Both the position numbers and the translations under genes were made by a program. A DNA stretch of 63,079 bases from NCBI GenBank assembly GCA_021414245.1, contig JAIOOU010000009.1, positions 1 to 63,079 of the forward strand. Reading direction: 5' to 3'. Origin of the DNA: Chloroflexota bacterium. Its GTDB lineage: Bacteria > Chloroflexota > Anaerolineae > Anaerolineales > Villigracilaceae. The notes below the pieces were generated by a model. It had not been told where the DNA came from and ran no database searches. It worked only from the letters and a program-made list of their open reading frames with translations. Position 1 is the stretch's first letter; each line of letters begins with the position of its first letter. This document shows positions 35,255 to 43,700 of this stretch, in pieces.

Positions 35255-35905
35255 TTAGGGAGTCACAATGCAGGATGAGCCTGTCCACGAACAACCTGCC
35301 AGATTGCAACTGGATTGATCCGTGTACTGAGCGCATCCGGTCGGGGCGGGTGGATTGCCGCCGGTGTTGCCTGTATTCCCGCCGTTATTGGGGATGATAG
35401 GATTCATGAGCGGTGCAGTTGGTTCTATGATGATGACGGACGGATCCTGGGTTGCGATCTCCAGATGAGCGGGGAACCCGTATTCTAGGCAAGCGTAGCT
35501 GGCCGGCTCGACAGGGCCAATATAAACGCAGACGGACGGAGCAACATACCAGTCACCAAAACCCGTGGCGCTGTTATATGCGCGTGCGCGGGCGGAAAGT
35601 GTGTGAAATCCACCCACATGCGGGATTGGGTCTGTTACCCGTACCTGGGATGTAGCCCTGTTTTCCACATGCGTATTGACCAATACTCCATTGTCGTAGA
35701 CTTCGTACTGAAACGAGGTGTATTCGGAGGGTATCTCCTGTCCCCGCCGGAGGCCAATGTAGATTGCAGTATCCAGCCTGTAGAAGGTCCGATCAGCGGG
35801 GTCATTTATATAAAAAGGACGTCCGCGGTGGGAAAGGGCGCAAGCGCTGAGGATCAAACTTGTTGTAACCCAAAAAATGAATAGTGAATACAACCGATGT
35901 TTCAT
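35255..35905 (-). CDS. Lipoprotein with Cys-rich C-terminal motif, unknown
   Basis: A 216-residue exported lipoprotein: signal peptide with lipobox LSAC (Cys at about 22), a beta-rich domain (about 30-150) with a fibronectin-like look (YEVYDNGVLVNTH, GGFHTLSARARAYN), an Asn/Gly-rich linker and a small C-terminal unit with four cysteines, CAQYTDQSSCNLAGCSWTGSSC. Such short C-x6-7-C-x3-C-x5-C units occur at the ends of surface proteins and should be disulfide-bonded. The ATG at 35905 follows AAAGGAGA. Function unknown. Confidence 0.7.
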   Translation of the reverse strand: MKHRLYSLFIFWVTTSLILSACALSHRGRPFYINDPADRTFYRLDTAIYIGLRRGQEIPSEYTSFQYEVYDNGVLVNTHVENRATSQVRVTDPIPHVGGFHTLSARARAYNSATGFGDWYVAPSVCVYIGPVEPASYACLEYGFPAHLEIATQDPSVIIIEPTAPLMNPIIPNNGGNTGNTGGNPPAPTGCAQYTDQSSCNLAGCSWTGSSCIVTP

Positions 35906-36113
35906 GGTGTTTCTCCTTTGGCTGAACATCGAAGCTGAAACTGCACGATGTTGTCATTGTAGTTGGATAAGGGGAGAAAAGATATGGGCTTGTGGTACCA
36001 GAATTAAGACAGGAACTGTCCTGTTTCATTCAAGAATCTTTTTGCGTATTTTGGTAATTGTATATGCCCCGTCTCCGGATCAGACGCCATGGCAACTGCC
36101 ACTGAACAATTGA

Positions 36114-36503
36114 TTATTTTTTCCCACCCTGCTTTTTCAGGGCATTTTTTAGATTTTCAGCGACTCTGTATTTAACGATCCGGCTGATCAGTTTCAACGG
36201 CATAGGCTTGTCGATCGGAAATTGCACCGATCCCTTTGCGCCCTCATAAATTGAGAGTTCATCCTTGAAGACCAGAATTCCACTTGGCGTCGGGTAAAAG
36301 CCGATGTGATTCTTGAAGGCGGCAAAATGCACCAAATTGCCTTTTAGGAAAAAGGTCGGCATTTGATAGCTGATCTTTTCTTCGGCATCAGGGGCGGCGG
36401 TCTTTATGGTTGCCTGCAATTCTTTCAGTATGTTTTGTGTCCCTGCGGGAAAAGTTGAAATGTACTCATCAACTGAAATAAAACCGGTTTTTTTGCTTTC
36501 CAT
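36114..36503 (-). CDS. DUF1801 family protein (YdhG-like)
   Basis: A 129-residue soluble protein. FISVDEYISTFPAGTQNILKELQATIKTAAPDAEEKISYQMPTF is the start of DUF1801; AAFKNHIGFYPTPSGI and the closing PIDKPMPLKLISRIVKYRVAENLK complete it. Bacillus relatives bind iron as a frataxin-like chaperone, but most members are uncharacterised. The ATG at 36503 follows AAGGAG; 31 extra in-frame codons upstream are not homologous. It stands alone. Confidence 0.87.
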   Translation of the reverse strand: MESKKTGFISVDEYISTFPAGTQNILKELQATIKTAAPDAEEKISYQMPTFFLKGNLVHFAAFKNHIGFYPTPSGILVFKDELSIYEGAKGSVQFPIDKPMPLKLISRIVKYRVAENLKNALKKQGGKK

Positions 36504-36743
36504 GTGCGCTCCTTTTTCTGATTTGGTCAACATGTTCGGCCCTGCTGGCACAGAGACGTTGATGAAAAGAGAAATATTGGACCTGGTACCGCACAACTGC
36601 TGTAAACTGATAAACCCGTGTCAGAATGCCTGGTGGTTGAGTGTACCCAGGTCAGTATGAATCCGGAAGGCGGGGAGTTTGCCTTGCAAAGCGGGCGAAA
36701 AATAAGTACACTGTGCCGGTCAAATCCACGCGAGGAGAGAAAG

Positions 36744-37145
36744 ATGAAAAGAGTAGGATTTATTGTTTTTCTGGCAGGCTTGTTCGTCCTTTCCGCCTGC
36801 GGCAGCGCGGGCCCGTCCACTACGATCAATGTGACTCTGGCTGAATTTACCTTCACACCATCCGGGTTTACAATTCCTGCCGGGCAGCAGATCACCGTCA
36901 ATGCCACCAATAACGGGGCAGTGGTGCATGAGTTCGTGATCATGAAGCTTGGCGAGGCTGTTGGGGATGACTTTGGTGATGAGGATGAACCCAACATCTA
37001 CTGGGAGATCGAAGCCCAGCCCGGTGAAAGTGTGACAGGAACTTTCATGGCCCCGGCCGACCCGGGTGAATATCAGGTCGTATGCGGAACAAAGGGTCAT
37101 TACATGGCTGGCATGGTCGGCACATTGACGGTGGTTGCGCCCTAG
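36744..37145 (+). CDS. Cupredoxin-like lipoprotein (type 1 copper site)
   Basis: A 133-residue exported protein. Lipobox LSAC (16-19) follows a signal peptide, then a plastocyanin-like beta sandwich begins at TTINVTLAEFTFTPSGFTIPAG. Copper ligands are His62 (VVHEF), Cys114, His119 and Met124 in CGTKGHYMAGM, so a full type 1 blue-copper site is present. It should shuttle electrons outside the membrane, possibly with the diheme cytochromes of this window. An AGGAGA site precedes the ATG at 36744. The rRNA methyltransferase gene starts 30 bases after it. Confidence 0.88.
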   Translation: MKRVGFIVFLAGLFVLSACGSAGPSTTINVTLAEFTFTPSGFTIPAGQQITVNATNNGAVVHEFVIMKLGEAVGDDFGDEDEPNIYWEIEAQPGESVTGTFMAPADPGEYQVVCGTKGHYMAGMVGTLTVVAP

Positions 37146-37175
37146 GATCGGAACGGAATCATTTACAATGAGGAT

Positions 37176-37952
37176 ATGCAGAAACCATTGATCACCAGCC
37201 CGGGCAACCCGCTCATTAAACAGGCGCGCGCCCTGCGTCAAAAGAAGGCCCGCAACGAGAGCGGTTTGTTCCTGGTGGAAGGCATCCATCATGTGGGTGA
37301 GGCGGTGGAGGCTGGCTGGGAGATCGAAGCCATTTTATACGCCTCAGGCGTGCTGACCAGTCCTTTTGCGCACGACCTGATCACGCGCTTCTCCTTTAAA
37401 CCTCAACCTGTCACTTCGCAGGTGATGGAGTCGCTGGCCGACAAGGAAAACCCGCAGGGTATTATCGCCATTGTGCATCAGAAGAAGACTCAACTCAAGG
37501 ATCTTAAACCCGTTGCACATGCCGTGGCGCTGGTCTCGCCACAAGACCCGGGCAACGTCGGCACGATCCTGCGCAGCATGGACGCAGTCGGCGCCGGAGC
37601 GCTCTTTTTGCTGGACGGCGGGGTGGAGCTGTACCATCCCACTGTGGTCCGCGCCAGTATGGGAACGTTGTTCTGGAAGCCGGTTATTCAAACCTCCTTT
37701 GACAATTTCCGCGAATGGGCGCGGGCTGGCAATTATCAACTTGTGGGGACTTCGGCCAGGGCCAGCCAGGATTATCGTACTTTGGCGCCAAAAAACCCCT
37801 GGATCCTGATGTTGGGTAATGAGCAAAAGGGATTATCTGCGGAGCAGGTCTCTGCCTGTGATGTGACCGTGTCCCTGCCCATGCAGGGACGGGTCAGTTC
37901 CTTGAATCTCGCCGTCGCTGCCGGTGTTTTGTTGTACGAGTTCGTGAAATAG
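37176..37952 (+). CDS. SpoU/TrmH family RNA 2'-O-methyltransferase
   Basis: A 258-residue SPOUT enzyme that methylates ribose 2'-OH in rRNA or tRNA with SAM. The N-terminal substrate-binding domain (PLIKQARALRQKKARNESGLFLVEG) is typical of 23S rRNA-type TrmH enzymes such as RlmB or TsnR. Knot motifs are PQDPGNVGTILRSMDAVGA (motif 1), ILMLGNEQKGLS (motif 2) and VSLPMQGRVSSLNLAVAAGVLLYE (motif 3). Target nucleotide unknown. The next gene converges across a long terminator. Confidence 0.9.
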   Translation: MQKPLITSPGNPLIKQARALRQKKARNESGLFLVEGIHHVGEAVEAGWEIEAILYASGVLTSPFAHDLITRFSFKPQPVTSQVMESLADKENPQGIIAIVHQKKTQLKDLKPVAHAVALVSPQDPGNVGTILRSMDAVGAGALFLLDGGVELYHPTVVRASMGTLFWKPVIQTSFDNFREWARAGNYQLVGTSARASQDYRTLAPKNPWILMLGNEQKGLSAEQVSACDVTVSLPMQGRVSSLNLAVAAGVLLYEFVK

Positions 37953-38007
37953 CAGCCCTTTTGTGCTCCTCTGAAGGTCGCGACCGAATAGCCCTCGACA
38001 TTAAGAA

Positions 38008-38051
38008 ATAAATCAAAAGACCTTCCTGTACAGGAAGGTCTTTTGATTTAT
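38008..38051. terminator. Bidirectional terminator, 44-base perfect palindrome
   Basis: 22-base perfect arms centred on CTGTACAG, each beginning with ATAAATCAAAAGACC, with A-runs and T-runs on both sides. It separates the SpoU gene from the convergent acidic-tail protein gene. Confidence 0.9.
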
Positions 38052-38070
38052 GGTTACCCGTTAAAGTAGA

Positions 38071-38307
38071 CTAGATCTCGTCTTCATCCTCATCATCCAG
38101 CCAGTCGTCGTCCTCATCGTCGCCGTCTTCATCGTCCCAGTCTTCGGTTTCATCTTCCTCGTCCCAATCGTCGGCTTTTTTGGCGGCTCCATCGGTCGCG
38201 GAATAGGTGTTACACCCGGTGTCCGGGTCGATCTCAACCGCTGCAGCAGAACAATATCCTTCGTCGACGAACACACAATCTATGTAGTGACATTTAATTC
38301 GGGGCAT
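38071..38307 (-). CDS. Four-Cys (DUF1540-like) small protein with highly acidic tail
   Basis: A 78-residue protein in two halves. Residues 4-36 carry Cys6, Cys11, Cys19 and Cys32 in the spacing IKCxxxxCxFxxxGYCxA...C of DUF1540-type putative metal-binding proteins. Residues 46-78 are almost pure acid: 26 of 33 are Asp or Glu, with three Trp spaced 9-12 apart. The tail could bind metal or mimic nucleic acid. An AGGAGGAAG site precedes the ATG, 10 bases after the VKOR stop, so the two genes are probably cotranscribed. Confidence 0.75.
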   Translation of the reverse strand: MPRIKCHYIDCVFVDEGYCSAAAVEIDPDTGCNTYSATDGAAKKADDWDEEDETEDWDDEDGDDEDDDWLDDEDEDEI

Positions 38308-38317
38308 TAGCTTCCTC

Positions 38318-38746
38318 CTAAGATTGGGGTTGTTTGATCAGGCGGATGACCGCAAGAACAAACAGAAGGGTCATGGAAATTTGCGATGTAACACAGAACG
38401 GGCAGAGTGCTTTCAGCAGCACGAGCTCAACATAAACCAGCCAGACGGTAAAGAGAAAACCGAACAGGCCCATGCCAAAGATCATCAATGTGCCGTTGTC
38501 TCCAAAAAAGCGGTTGCGCGGTTCGAAGAACAATACGGCCAGGATGGCGCCATACCCAATCACACCGAACACAGCCACGGGGACGCCGTTCACTTCGGAA
38601 TACCTGCTGGCGTTGACAGTGTGACAATCGCCCGAGCCGACACACATTCTGTCGTCGGAGGTGAGTTTGTAAATCGTCATGTAAATTGAAACGAGCAGCC
38701 CCAGGATCGCCAGGGCGACCGACGCGCGATAAAACCACTTATCCAT
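38318..38746 (-). CDS. Vitamin K epoxide reductase (VKOR) family protein
   Basis: A 142-residue membrane protein with four or five helices. It has the VKOR cysteines: loop pair Cys35 and Cys41 (CVGSGDC), and the CPFC active site Cys115-Cys118, plus the NxSxYSEVNGVPVA segment. VKOR uses quinone to reoxidise a thioredoxin-like or DsbA-like partner, driving disulfide formation outside the membrane. Here there is no fused thioredoxin domain, so a separate partner is needed; extracytoplasmic thioredoxin-like proteins such as the lipoprotein at 29828 could serve, but this is only a guess. It follows moeA by 6 bases. Confidence 0.9.
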   Translation of the reverse strand: MDKWFYRASVALAILGLLVSIYMTIYKLTSDDRMCVGSGDCHTVNASRYSEVNGVPVAVFGVIGYGAILAVLFFEPRNRFFGDNGTLMIFGMGLFGFLFTVWLVYVELVLLKALCPFCVTSQISMTLLFVLAVIRLIKQPQS

Positions 38747-38752
38747 TTTTCC

Positions 38753-39979
38753 TCATAATAATATGGCGTCCACTTCCTGACCAACAGGCACGCATTTTAC
38801 ACCAGCGGGGATAATTAGTAAAGCATTCGCCTGCACGAGTGACAGCAAATTCCCCGAACCCTGATGGCCGGTCAGACTTGCGCTGGAAATCCCGTTTTCA
38901 TGGCGGACCCTGGCGCGCAGATAACTTTCGCGTCCATCTGAATCGATCTGTTCCTCGCATCGCACGCGGACCGTCGGCCTGCCTCCGGGCAATTGACCGC
39001 CCAGTTTTTCAAGCACGGGACGTACGAAGATCTCAAATCCGACAAAGGCCGAAACCGGATTTCCCGGCAGCCCGATGAACTTGCAGCCCTGATATTCACC
39101 GAAGGCCAGCGGTTTTCCGGGGCGCATGTTCACTTTCCAGAAATCCAATTTGCCGTTGGCCTCGATCACTTCCTTGACGAAGTCGAAGGCGCCCACACTC
39201 ACACCGGCTGAAGAGAGGATCAGATCCACCTTTTCGGTGATGGCCTTTTCCAACAAGGCGGTCACAGATGCCCTGGTGTCGCGGGCCACCCCCAGCCGCA
39301 GGACTTGAGCACCCGCGCTTTCGATCAAAGCGGCCAGGGCGTAGGAGTTCGAATCGTGGATCTTGCCCGCGGAAAGCGGAGCATCCACCGGGATCAATTC
39401 ATCTCCCGAGGAAAGCAGAGCCACGCGCAGGATCCTGTGAACCGGGACTTCGGCAATTCCGAGCATGGCCAGCAGACCCAGGTCCTGCGGTTTTAGTTTG
39501 CGGCCTTTATGCAGGATCACGTCGCCAGTCTTCAAGTCCGTGCCATGCAGACGGACATTTTCGCCGGGCTTTACATTTTTAGCAATGGAGATCGTTTGCG
39601 GGGCGGTGGTTCCGGCTTCCCGTGAATGGAAGTCTGTGTCTTCCACAGGCACTACAGCATCCGCACCCGCCGGGACCTGTGCGCCGGTCATGATGCGTGC
39701 AGCCTGGCCTTTGGCGAGAGTCACTGTCGGGACCGAGCCTGCCGGGATATCGGCCACCACGCTCAAGGTCACGGATGAACCGGCCGCGGCGGGGACTGAG
39801 TCTTCGGCGCGGATGGCAAATCCATCCATGGATGAATTATTGAAAAGGGGCAGGTCGTATGCCGCGGCGATGTCCCGGGCCAGCACACGATTGGCGCAGT
39901 CAACCAGCGGAAGGGTTTCTGCTGCGGTGGTTTGAAAATGTGAGAGGATGCGCTCGCGCGCTTCGGTAACAGATAACAT
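38753..39979 (-). CDS. moeA: Molybdopterin molybdenumtransferase MoeA
   Basis: A 408-residue MoeA, which inserts molybdate into adenylated molybdopterin. LPLFNNSSMDGFAI, IMTGAQVPAGADAVVPVED, LLSSGDELI, DLILSSAGVSVGAFDFVKEV and FGLPGNPVSAFVGF-type segments (FIGLPGNPVSAFVGF) are all present in order. The start is placed at the ATG at 39979 (MLSVTEARERIL); a frame extending 29 codons further up has no homologous sequence. It lies 37 bases after relA on the same strand. No molybdoenzyme or other mo genes are in the window. Confidence 0.95.
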   Translation of the reverse strand: MLSVTEARERILSHFQTTAAETLPLVDCANRVLARDIAAAYDLPLFNNSSMDGFAIRAEDSVPAAAGSSVTLSVVADIPAGSVPTVTLAKGQAARIMTGAQVPAGADAVVPVEDTDFHSREAGTTAPQTISIAKNVKPGENVRLHGTDLKTGDVILHKGRKLKPQDLGLLAMLGIAEVPVHRILRVALLSSGDELIPVDAPLSAGKIHDSNSYALAALIESAGAQVLRLGVARDTRASVTALLEKAITEKVDLILSSAGVSVGAFDFVKEVIEANGKLDFWKVNMRPGKPLAFGEYQGCKFIGLPGNPVSAFVGFEIFVRPVLEKLGGQLPGGRPTVRVRCEEQIDSDGRESYLRARVRHENGISSASLTGHQGSGNLLSLVQANALLIIPAGVKCVPVGQEVDAILL

Positions 39980-40016
39980 GACGAAGGACGGCGGGATTAT
40001 ATCCCATACGGCACCA

Positions 40017-42242
40017 TTATCCGGGATTGGTTCGGTGCGCTTCCATAACGTTGGGCAGGTTCTCAATGCGTGCCAGAATGCGGCTGAGCTGGGTCAGATC
40101 CTTGACTTCAATGATCAGGCGCAGGTCGGCGATGCTTCTATTCACATTGACTTTCACGTCTGCAATATTGATGCTTTCATCGGACAGCAGGTTCGAGATG
40201 TCACTAACCAGTCCCTGCCTGTCGTAGGCCTTTATTTTTATCGGCACCGGATAGGTGCGTTCCACCTGGCCCCAGCCGACCTGCAGCAGGCGTTCGCGGT
40301 CCTTGGTTTGCAGAATGTTTGGGCAGTCCTGGCGGTGAATGGTCGCGCCTCGTCCACGGGTGATGAAACCCACCACCTGGTCACCAGGCATGGGGTTGCA
40401 GCAGCGTGCCATGGTCGAGAGCATGCCCTTGAGTCCCACCACTTCAATGGCGTTCGTGGAGGTGGCGGGTGTATGCGAGGGGCTGATCTCAAAGATCTCC
40501 TCCGCCTGCTGTTCCTGCGAAAATTGCTTGATGATCTTGCTGATGGAAAGGTCGCCGTTGCCGAGCTCGATGAACATTTCATCCGGCGATTTGTAATTCA
40601 GGTCGCGTGCCAGTTTTTCAAAATTAATATCGTTCAGGCCGAGTCTTTGCAGTTCACGTTCCAGGGTTTCGCGGCCCTGCGCCAGGTTCTGCTCGTCCTC
40701 CTGCTTTTTGAACCAGACTTTGATCTTCGAGCGGGCGCGCTGGGTGCGGACCAGTCCCAGATTAGGATTTAACCAATCGCGGCTGGGTGCGCCGCGCTTC
40801 GCTGTCAGGACCTCGACCTGGTCGCCCGTCTTTAATTCCTGATACAACGGGACAAGTTTCCCGTTCACGCGCGCCCCCCGGCAGCAGTGGCCGATGTCGG
40901 TATGGACGTGATAGGCAAAATCAATCGGGGTGGAGCCGGCCGGCAGGTCAATGATGTCGCCGCGCGGGGTGAAGATATACACCCGGTCCTGGAAGACATC
41001 GCTGCGCATTGACTCGACAAATTCGGCCGCGTCGTTCACATCCGAACGCCATTCCATCATCGAGCGCAATGAATTGATGCGCTGTTCGTAATTCTTATCC
41101 GCGTGTTTGGTGCCTTCCTTGTAGCGCCAGTGCGCGGCAATGCCGTATTCGGCATTCAGGTGCATTTCGTTCGTGCGGATCTGGATCTCCAGCGGGCGTT
41201 TGTCCTCATAGAAGACGGCCGTGTGCAGGGATTGATAAAAATTGTCCTTGGGTGCGGCAATGTAATCGTCGAATTCACCGGGAATCGGCCGCCAGGTAGT
41301 GTGGATGACGCCAAGCGCGGAGTAGCAGGCTGGCACATCCGGGACGATCAGGCGCACGGCCCGCACATCCATGACCATGTCGAAGGCCTTGCCCTTTTTC
41401 TGCATCTTCTTGTAAATGGAATAAATATGTTTCGGACGCCCGCTGATCTCGGCCTTGATGTTGTTCTTTTCGAGCAGCTTTTGCAGGTTTTCCTTGATAA
41501 CTTCAAGCTGGGCTTCGCGGTCCGGCCGCTTTTCGGTCAGCAGCTCCGCGATCTCCTTGTATTTTTCTGGGTTGACATAGCGAAAACCGAGATCTTCCAA
41601 TTCCCATTTGATCTGCCAGATGCCGAGCCGGTTGGCGAGGGGGGCGAAAATATCCAGGGTTTCCTGGGCGATGCGTTTGCGTTTGTGCTCCGGCATGTGA
41701 CCGAGGGTGCGCATGTTATGCAGGCGGTCCGCCAGTTTGATCAATACCACGCGCACATCCTCGCCCATGGCGAGGAAGGTCTTGCGCAGGGTCTCGGAGA
41801 CGATATCCTCCTTGCGGCCCAATAACGCCGGCTGAATGGGGACTTCCTCCGTTTCGTGGCCGTTGTTATTGTTTTCGGCGTGCTGATCTCCGCGGGAGAC
41901 GCGCGGTAAATGAGTTAATTTTGTAACACCATCCACCAGGATCTTGACGGTATCGCCGAAGTCCCGGCGAATGTCGGCCAGAGTGACGGTTGTGTCTTCC
42001 ACGGTATCGTGCAAAAGTCCCGCCGCGATGACTTCGGGCGGAACTTTCAGTTCGGATAATATGCCGGCCACTGCGATGCAGTGATTGATATATGGCTCCC
42101 CCGAATGACGCTTTTGTTCGCGATGAGCCTCCTCTGCCACGTGAAATGCCCTCTGCACCAGCTCGCGGTCCGCGACGGAGTAATTCTCGGGCAGCTGCTC
42201 GATCAGTTTTTCAAGAGGAATGGTGGTATTGGAGGACTTCAT
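40017..42242 (-). CDS. relA: Bifunctional (p)ppGpp synthetase/hydrolase (RelA/SpoT)
   Basis: A 741-residue stringent-response enzyme. The HD hydrolase domain is intact: His54, HD at 78-79 and the following VEDT with Glu82-Asp83. The synthetase domain has GRPKHIYSIYKKM, the metal Asp in VMDVRAVRLIV, YIAAPKDNFYQSLHT and PLEIQIRT with its Glu. TGS (about 390-450; VYIFTPRGDIIDLPAGSTPIDFAY), zinc-finger/CC and ACT domains follow, so both activities are expected. It is upstream of moeA and downstream of the small membrane gene at 42368 with a 125-base gap. Confidence 0.96.
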   Translation of the reverse strand: MKSSNTTIPLEKLIEQLPENYSVADRELVQRAFHVAEEAHREQKRHSGEPYINHCIAVAGILSELKVPPEVIAAGLLHDTVEDTTVTLADIRRDFGDTVKILVDGVTKLTHLPRVSRGDQHAENNNNGHETEEVPIQPALLGRKEDIVSETLRKTFLAMGEDVRVVLIKLADRLHNMRTLGHMPEHKRKRIAQETLDIFAPLANRLGIWQIKWELEDLGFRYVNPEKYKEIAELLTEKRPDREAQLEVIKENLQKLLEKNNIKAEISGRPKHIYSIYKKMQKKGKAFDMVMDVRAVRLIVPDVPACYSALGVIHTTWRPIPGEFDDYIAAPKDNFYQSLHTAVFYEDKRPLEIQIRTNEMHLNAEYGIAAHWRYKEGTKHADKNYEQRINSLRSMMEWRSDVNDAAEFVESMRSDVFQDRVYIFTPRGDIIDLPAGSTPIDFAYHVHTDIGHCCRGARVNGKLVPLYQELKTGDQVEVLTAKRGAPSRDWLNPNLGLVRTQRARSKIKVWFKKQEDEQNLAQGRETLERELQRLGLNDINFEKLARDLNYKSPDEMFIELGNGDLSISKIIKQFSQEQQAEEIFEISPSHTPATSTNAIEVVGLKGMLSTMARCCNPMPGDQVVGFITRGRGATIHRQDCPNILQTKDRERLLQVGWGQVERTYPVPIKIKAYDRQGLVSDISNLLSDESINIADVKVNVNRSIADLRLIIEVKDLTQLSRILARIENLPNVMEAHRTNPG

Positions 42243-42367
42243 GATTTATTTTACTACGTCCACTTAAAGATTTTCCGACCCCCCCGGCAGCCTGCAGCGG
42301 AGGATGGCCGGGACTATCCACTTTTTCAAGGGGGCATTCTTCTGGAGGATGCTTCGATCCGGAAATC

Positions 42368-42721
42368 TTACTTAATATGGCGCCGGATGTCGTCCCGCAA
42401 GTCGAGGGAAGTGCCAAAGACAACCCCGAAGATAATGAAAAGCAGAGTCAAGCCTCCGGATACCAGCACTGCCCATTTTGAATCCCACAAGTTCGGGAGA
42501 ATAACCAGGACCAGAACGCCGAGCAGTAATCCATAAAAAGGGACTTTGACCACATGCGGGATGTCCTCTGCAAGGGCCTTTTTAAACGAGAAGGGCTTTC
42601 TCATCCGCTTTTCCTTGACGGAACTGCTGTGTTGAAACTGCTTTTGTTTGACCAGCGGGTCGCGGGCCTTCAACTGCCCGTCACGGAGTCTTTTCAATCT
42701 TTCCTGTTCATCGTTGGACAT
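42368..42721 (-). CDS. Small two-helix membrane protein, unknown
   Basis: A 117-residue protein with a basic cytosolic N-terminal half (ERLKRLRDGQLKARDPLVKQKQFQ ... KRMRKPFSFKKA) and two membrane helices (about 60-78 and 82-103). No family recognised. It diverges from ybaK, with only about 38 bases between the two starts, so their promoters overlap. Confidence 0.7.
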   Translation of the reverse strand: MSNDEQERLKRLRDGQLKARDPLVKQKQFQHSSSVKEKRMRKPFSFKKALAEDIPHVVKVPFYGLLLGVLVLVILPNLWDSKWAVLVSGGLTLLFIIFGVVFGTSLDLRDDIRRHIK

Positions 42722-42739
42722 GAGAGCCTCCTTTGTGTT

Positions 42740-42745
42740 TATAAT
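42740..42745 (+). promoter_or_regulatory. -10 box of the ybaK-like gene
   Basis: A perfect TATAAT lies 14 bases before the ATG at 42760 in the narrow gap between divergent genes. No clear -35 at 16-18 bases; TTGGAC at 42714 is 20 bases away. Confidence 0.4.
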
Positions 42746-42759
42746 TGTACAGGATTTTA

Positions 42760-43245
42760 ATGCACATGACTGTCACCAACAATGTCACAAGGTTTTTGGA
42801 TGCGCACAAGGTGCGTTTTACGGCACATGAACTGCCGAATGAGAAGCTTGGCGCAGTGGAGGCCGCCCGTCATATGCGCGTCCCCGAGGGACAGGTATTT
42901 AAGACCATTGTGACCACGCGCGAGCGCGGCAAGCCTGTGCTTGCGGTCATTCCAGGTCTGCGGGTGGTGGATCTGAAATTGCTGGCTGCTTTCCTGGGGG
43001 AAAAGAAGATGTCCCTGCCGACCGAGCGTGAGGCGGAGGCCTTAACCGGTCTGAAGGCGGGAGGAATCTCCCCCCTGGCGCTGATCAATAAAGGGTTTCA
43101 AGTCGTGATCGATTTGGAGGCGCGTAATTTTTCGGAGATCTACATTTCCGGCGGGCAGCGTGGCCTGGATATCCAGCTGGGCGTGGGCGATCTTCTGAAA
43201 TTGACCAACGCCCGGGTCGGGGCGGTCAGCAAAACGGACGGCTAG
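42760..43245 (+). CDS. ybaK: Cys-tRNA(Pro)/Cys-tRNA(Cys) deacylase YbaK/EbsC family
   Basis: A 161-residue YbaK-type trans-editing protein. VRFTAHELPNEKLGAVEAARHMRVPEGQVFKTIV, the invariant Lys in VFKT, LPTEREAEALTGLKAGGISPLAL and the closing ISGGQRGLDIQL follow the family exactly. It hydrolyses misacylated Cys-tRNA(Pro) or related species. The ATG at 42760 follows AGGA by five bases. Its stop overlaps the stop of the convergent lipoprotein gene by four bases (43242-43245). Confidence 0.92.
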   Translation: MHMTVTNNVTRFLDAHKVRFTAHELPNEKLGAVEAARHMRVPEGQVFKTIVTTRERGKPVLAVIPGLRVVDLKLLAAFLGEKKMSLPTEREAEALTGLKAGGISPLALINKGFQVVIDLEARNFSEIYISGGQRGLDIQLGVGDLLKLTNARVGAVSKTDG

Positions 43246-43700
43246 TCGTACGAAACAATATCGCCCACATAATTCGAATTCACCCAGATCGAATACACCC
43301 CTGCGGAATATCTTCCCAACAGGATACTGGTTTCAAATTGCTGAAATACGTTGTCGCAATTTATTTTTGGGTTGATCACGCTGTAAATATCGATCCTGAT
43401 CTCATAGGCCGGGTTGGGCGGGTTGACCTTGATGCGCAGCTCATTGCATACGCTGGGCATGGAACCGAGAATACTTAACTGCGATTTCCCTGGATTTGCA
43501 TCCGCGGGTTCCGCCAGATCCAGCGACGTCAGCAGAATGCCGGCCTCGATCAGGCTTGAATCCTCCGGCTTTGGAGCGTAGGGATTTTCCTCCTGGGCCA
43601 GAACGATCGGGCCTGCATAGGTGGGCTCTGACGTGGGGGCAGGTGCAGCCTGGCAGGCAGTCAGTAAAGTCAGTAGCAGAACTGGCACAAAGCGTTTCAT
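43242..43700 (-). CDS. Lipoprotein, unknown
   Basis: A 152-residue exported protein with signal peptide and lipobox LLTAC (Cys16), a short Pro/Thr linker and a beta-rich domain with two cysteines (SVCNELRIKV, INCDNVFQQFE) that may pair. The last part (ILLGRYSAGVYSIWVNSNYVGDI) looks like the end of an immunoglobulin-like sandwich. No family recognised. Its start overlaps the thioesterase stop by four bases (ATGA), so the two are translationally coupled. Confidence 0.75.
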   Translation of the reverse strand: MKRFVPVLLLTLLTACQAAPAPTSEPTYAGPIVLAQEENPYAPKPEDSSLIEAGILLTSLDLAEPADANPGKSQLSILGSMPSVCNELRIKVNPPNPAYEIRIDIYSVINPKINCDNVFQQFETSILLGRYSAGVYSIWVNSNYVGDIVSYD

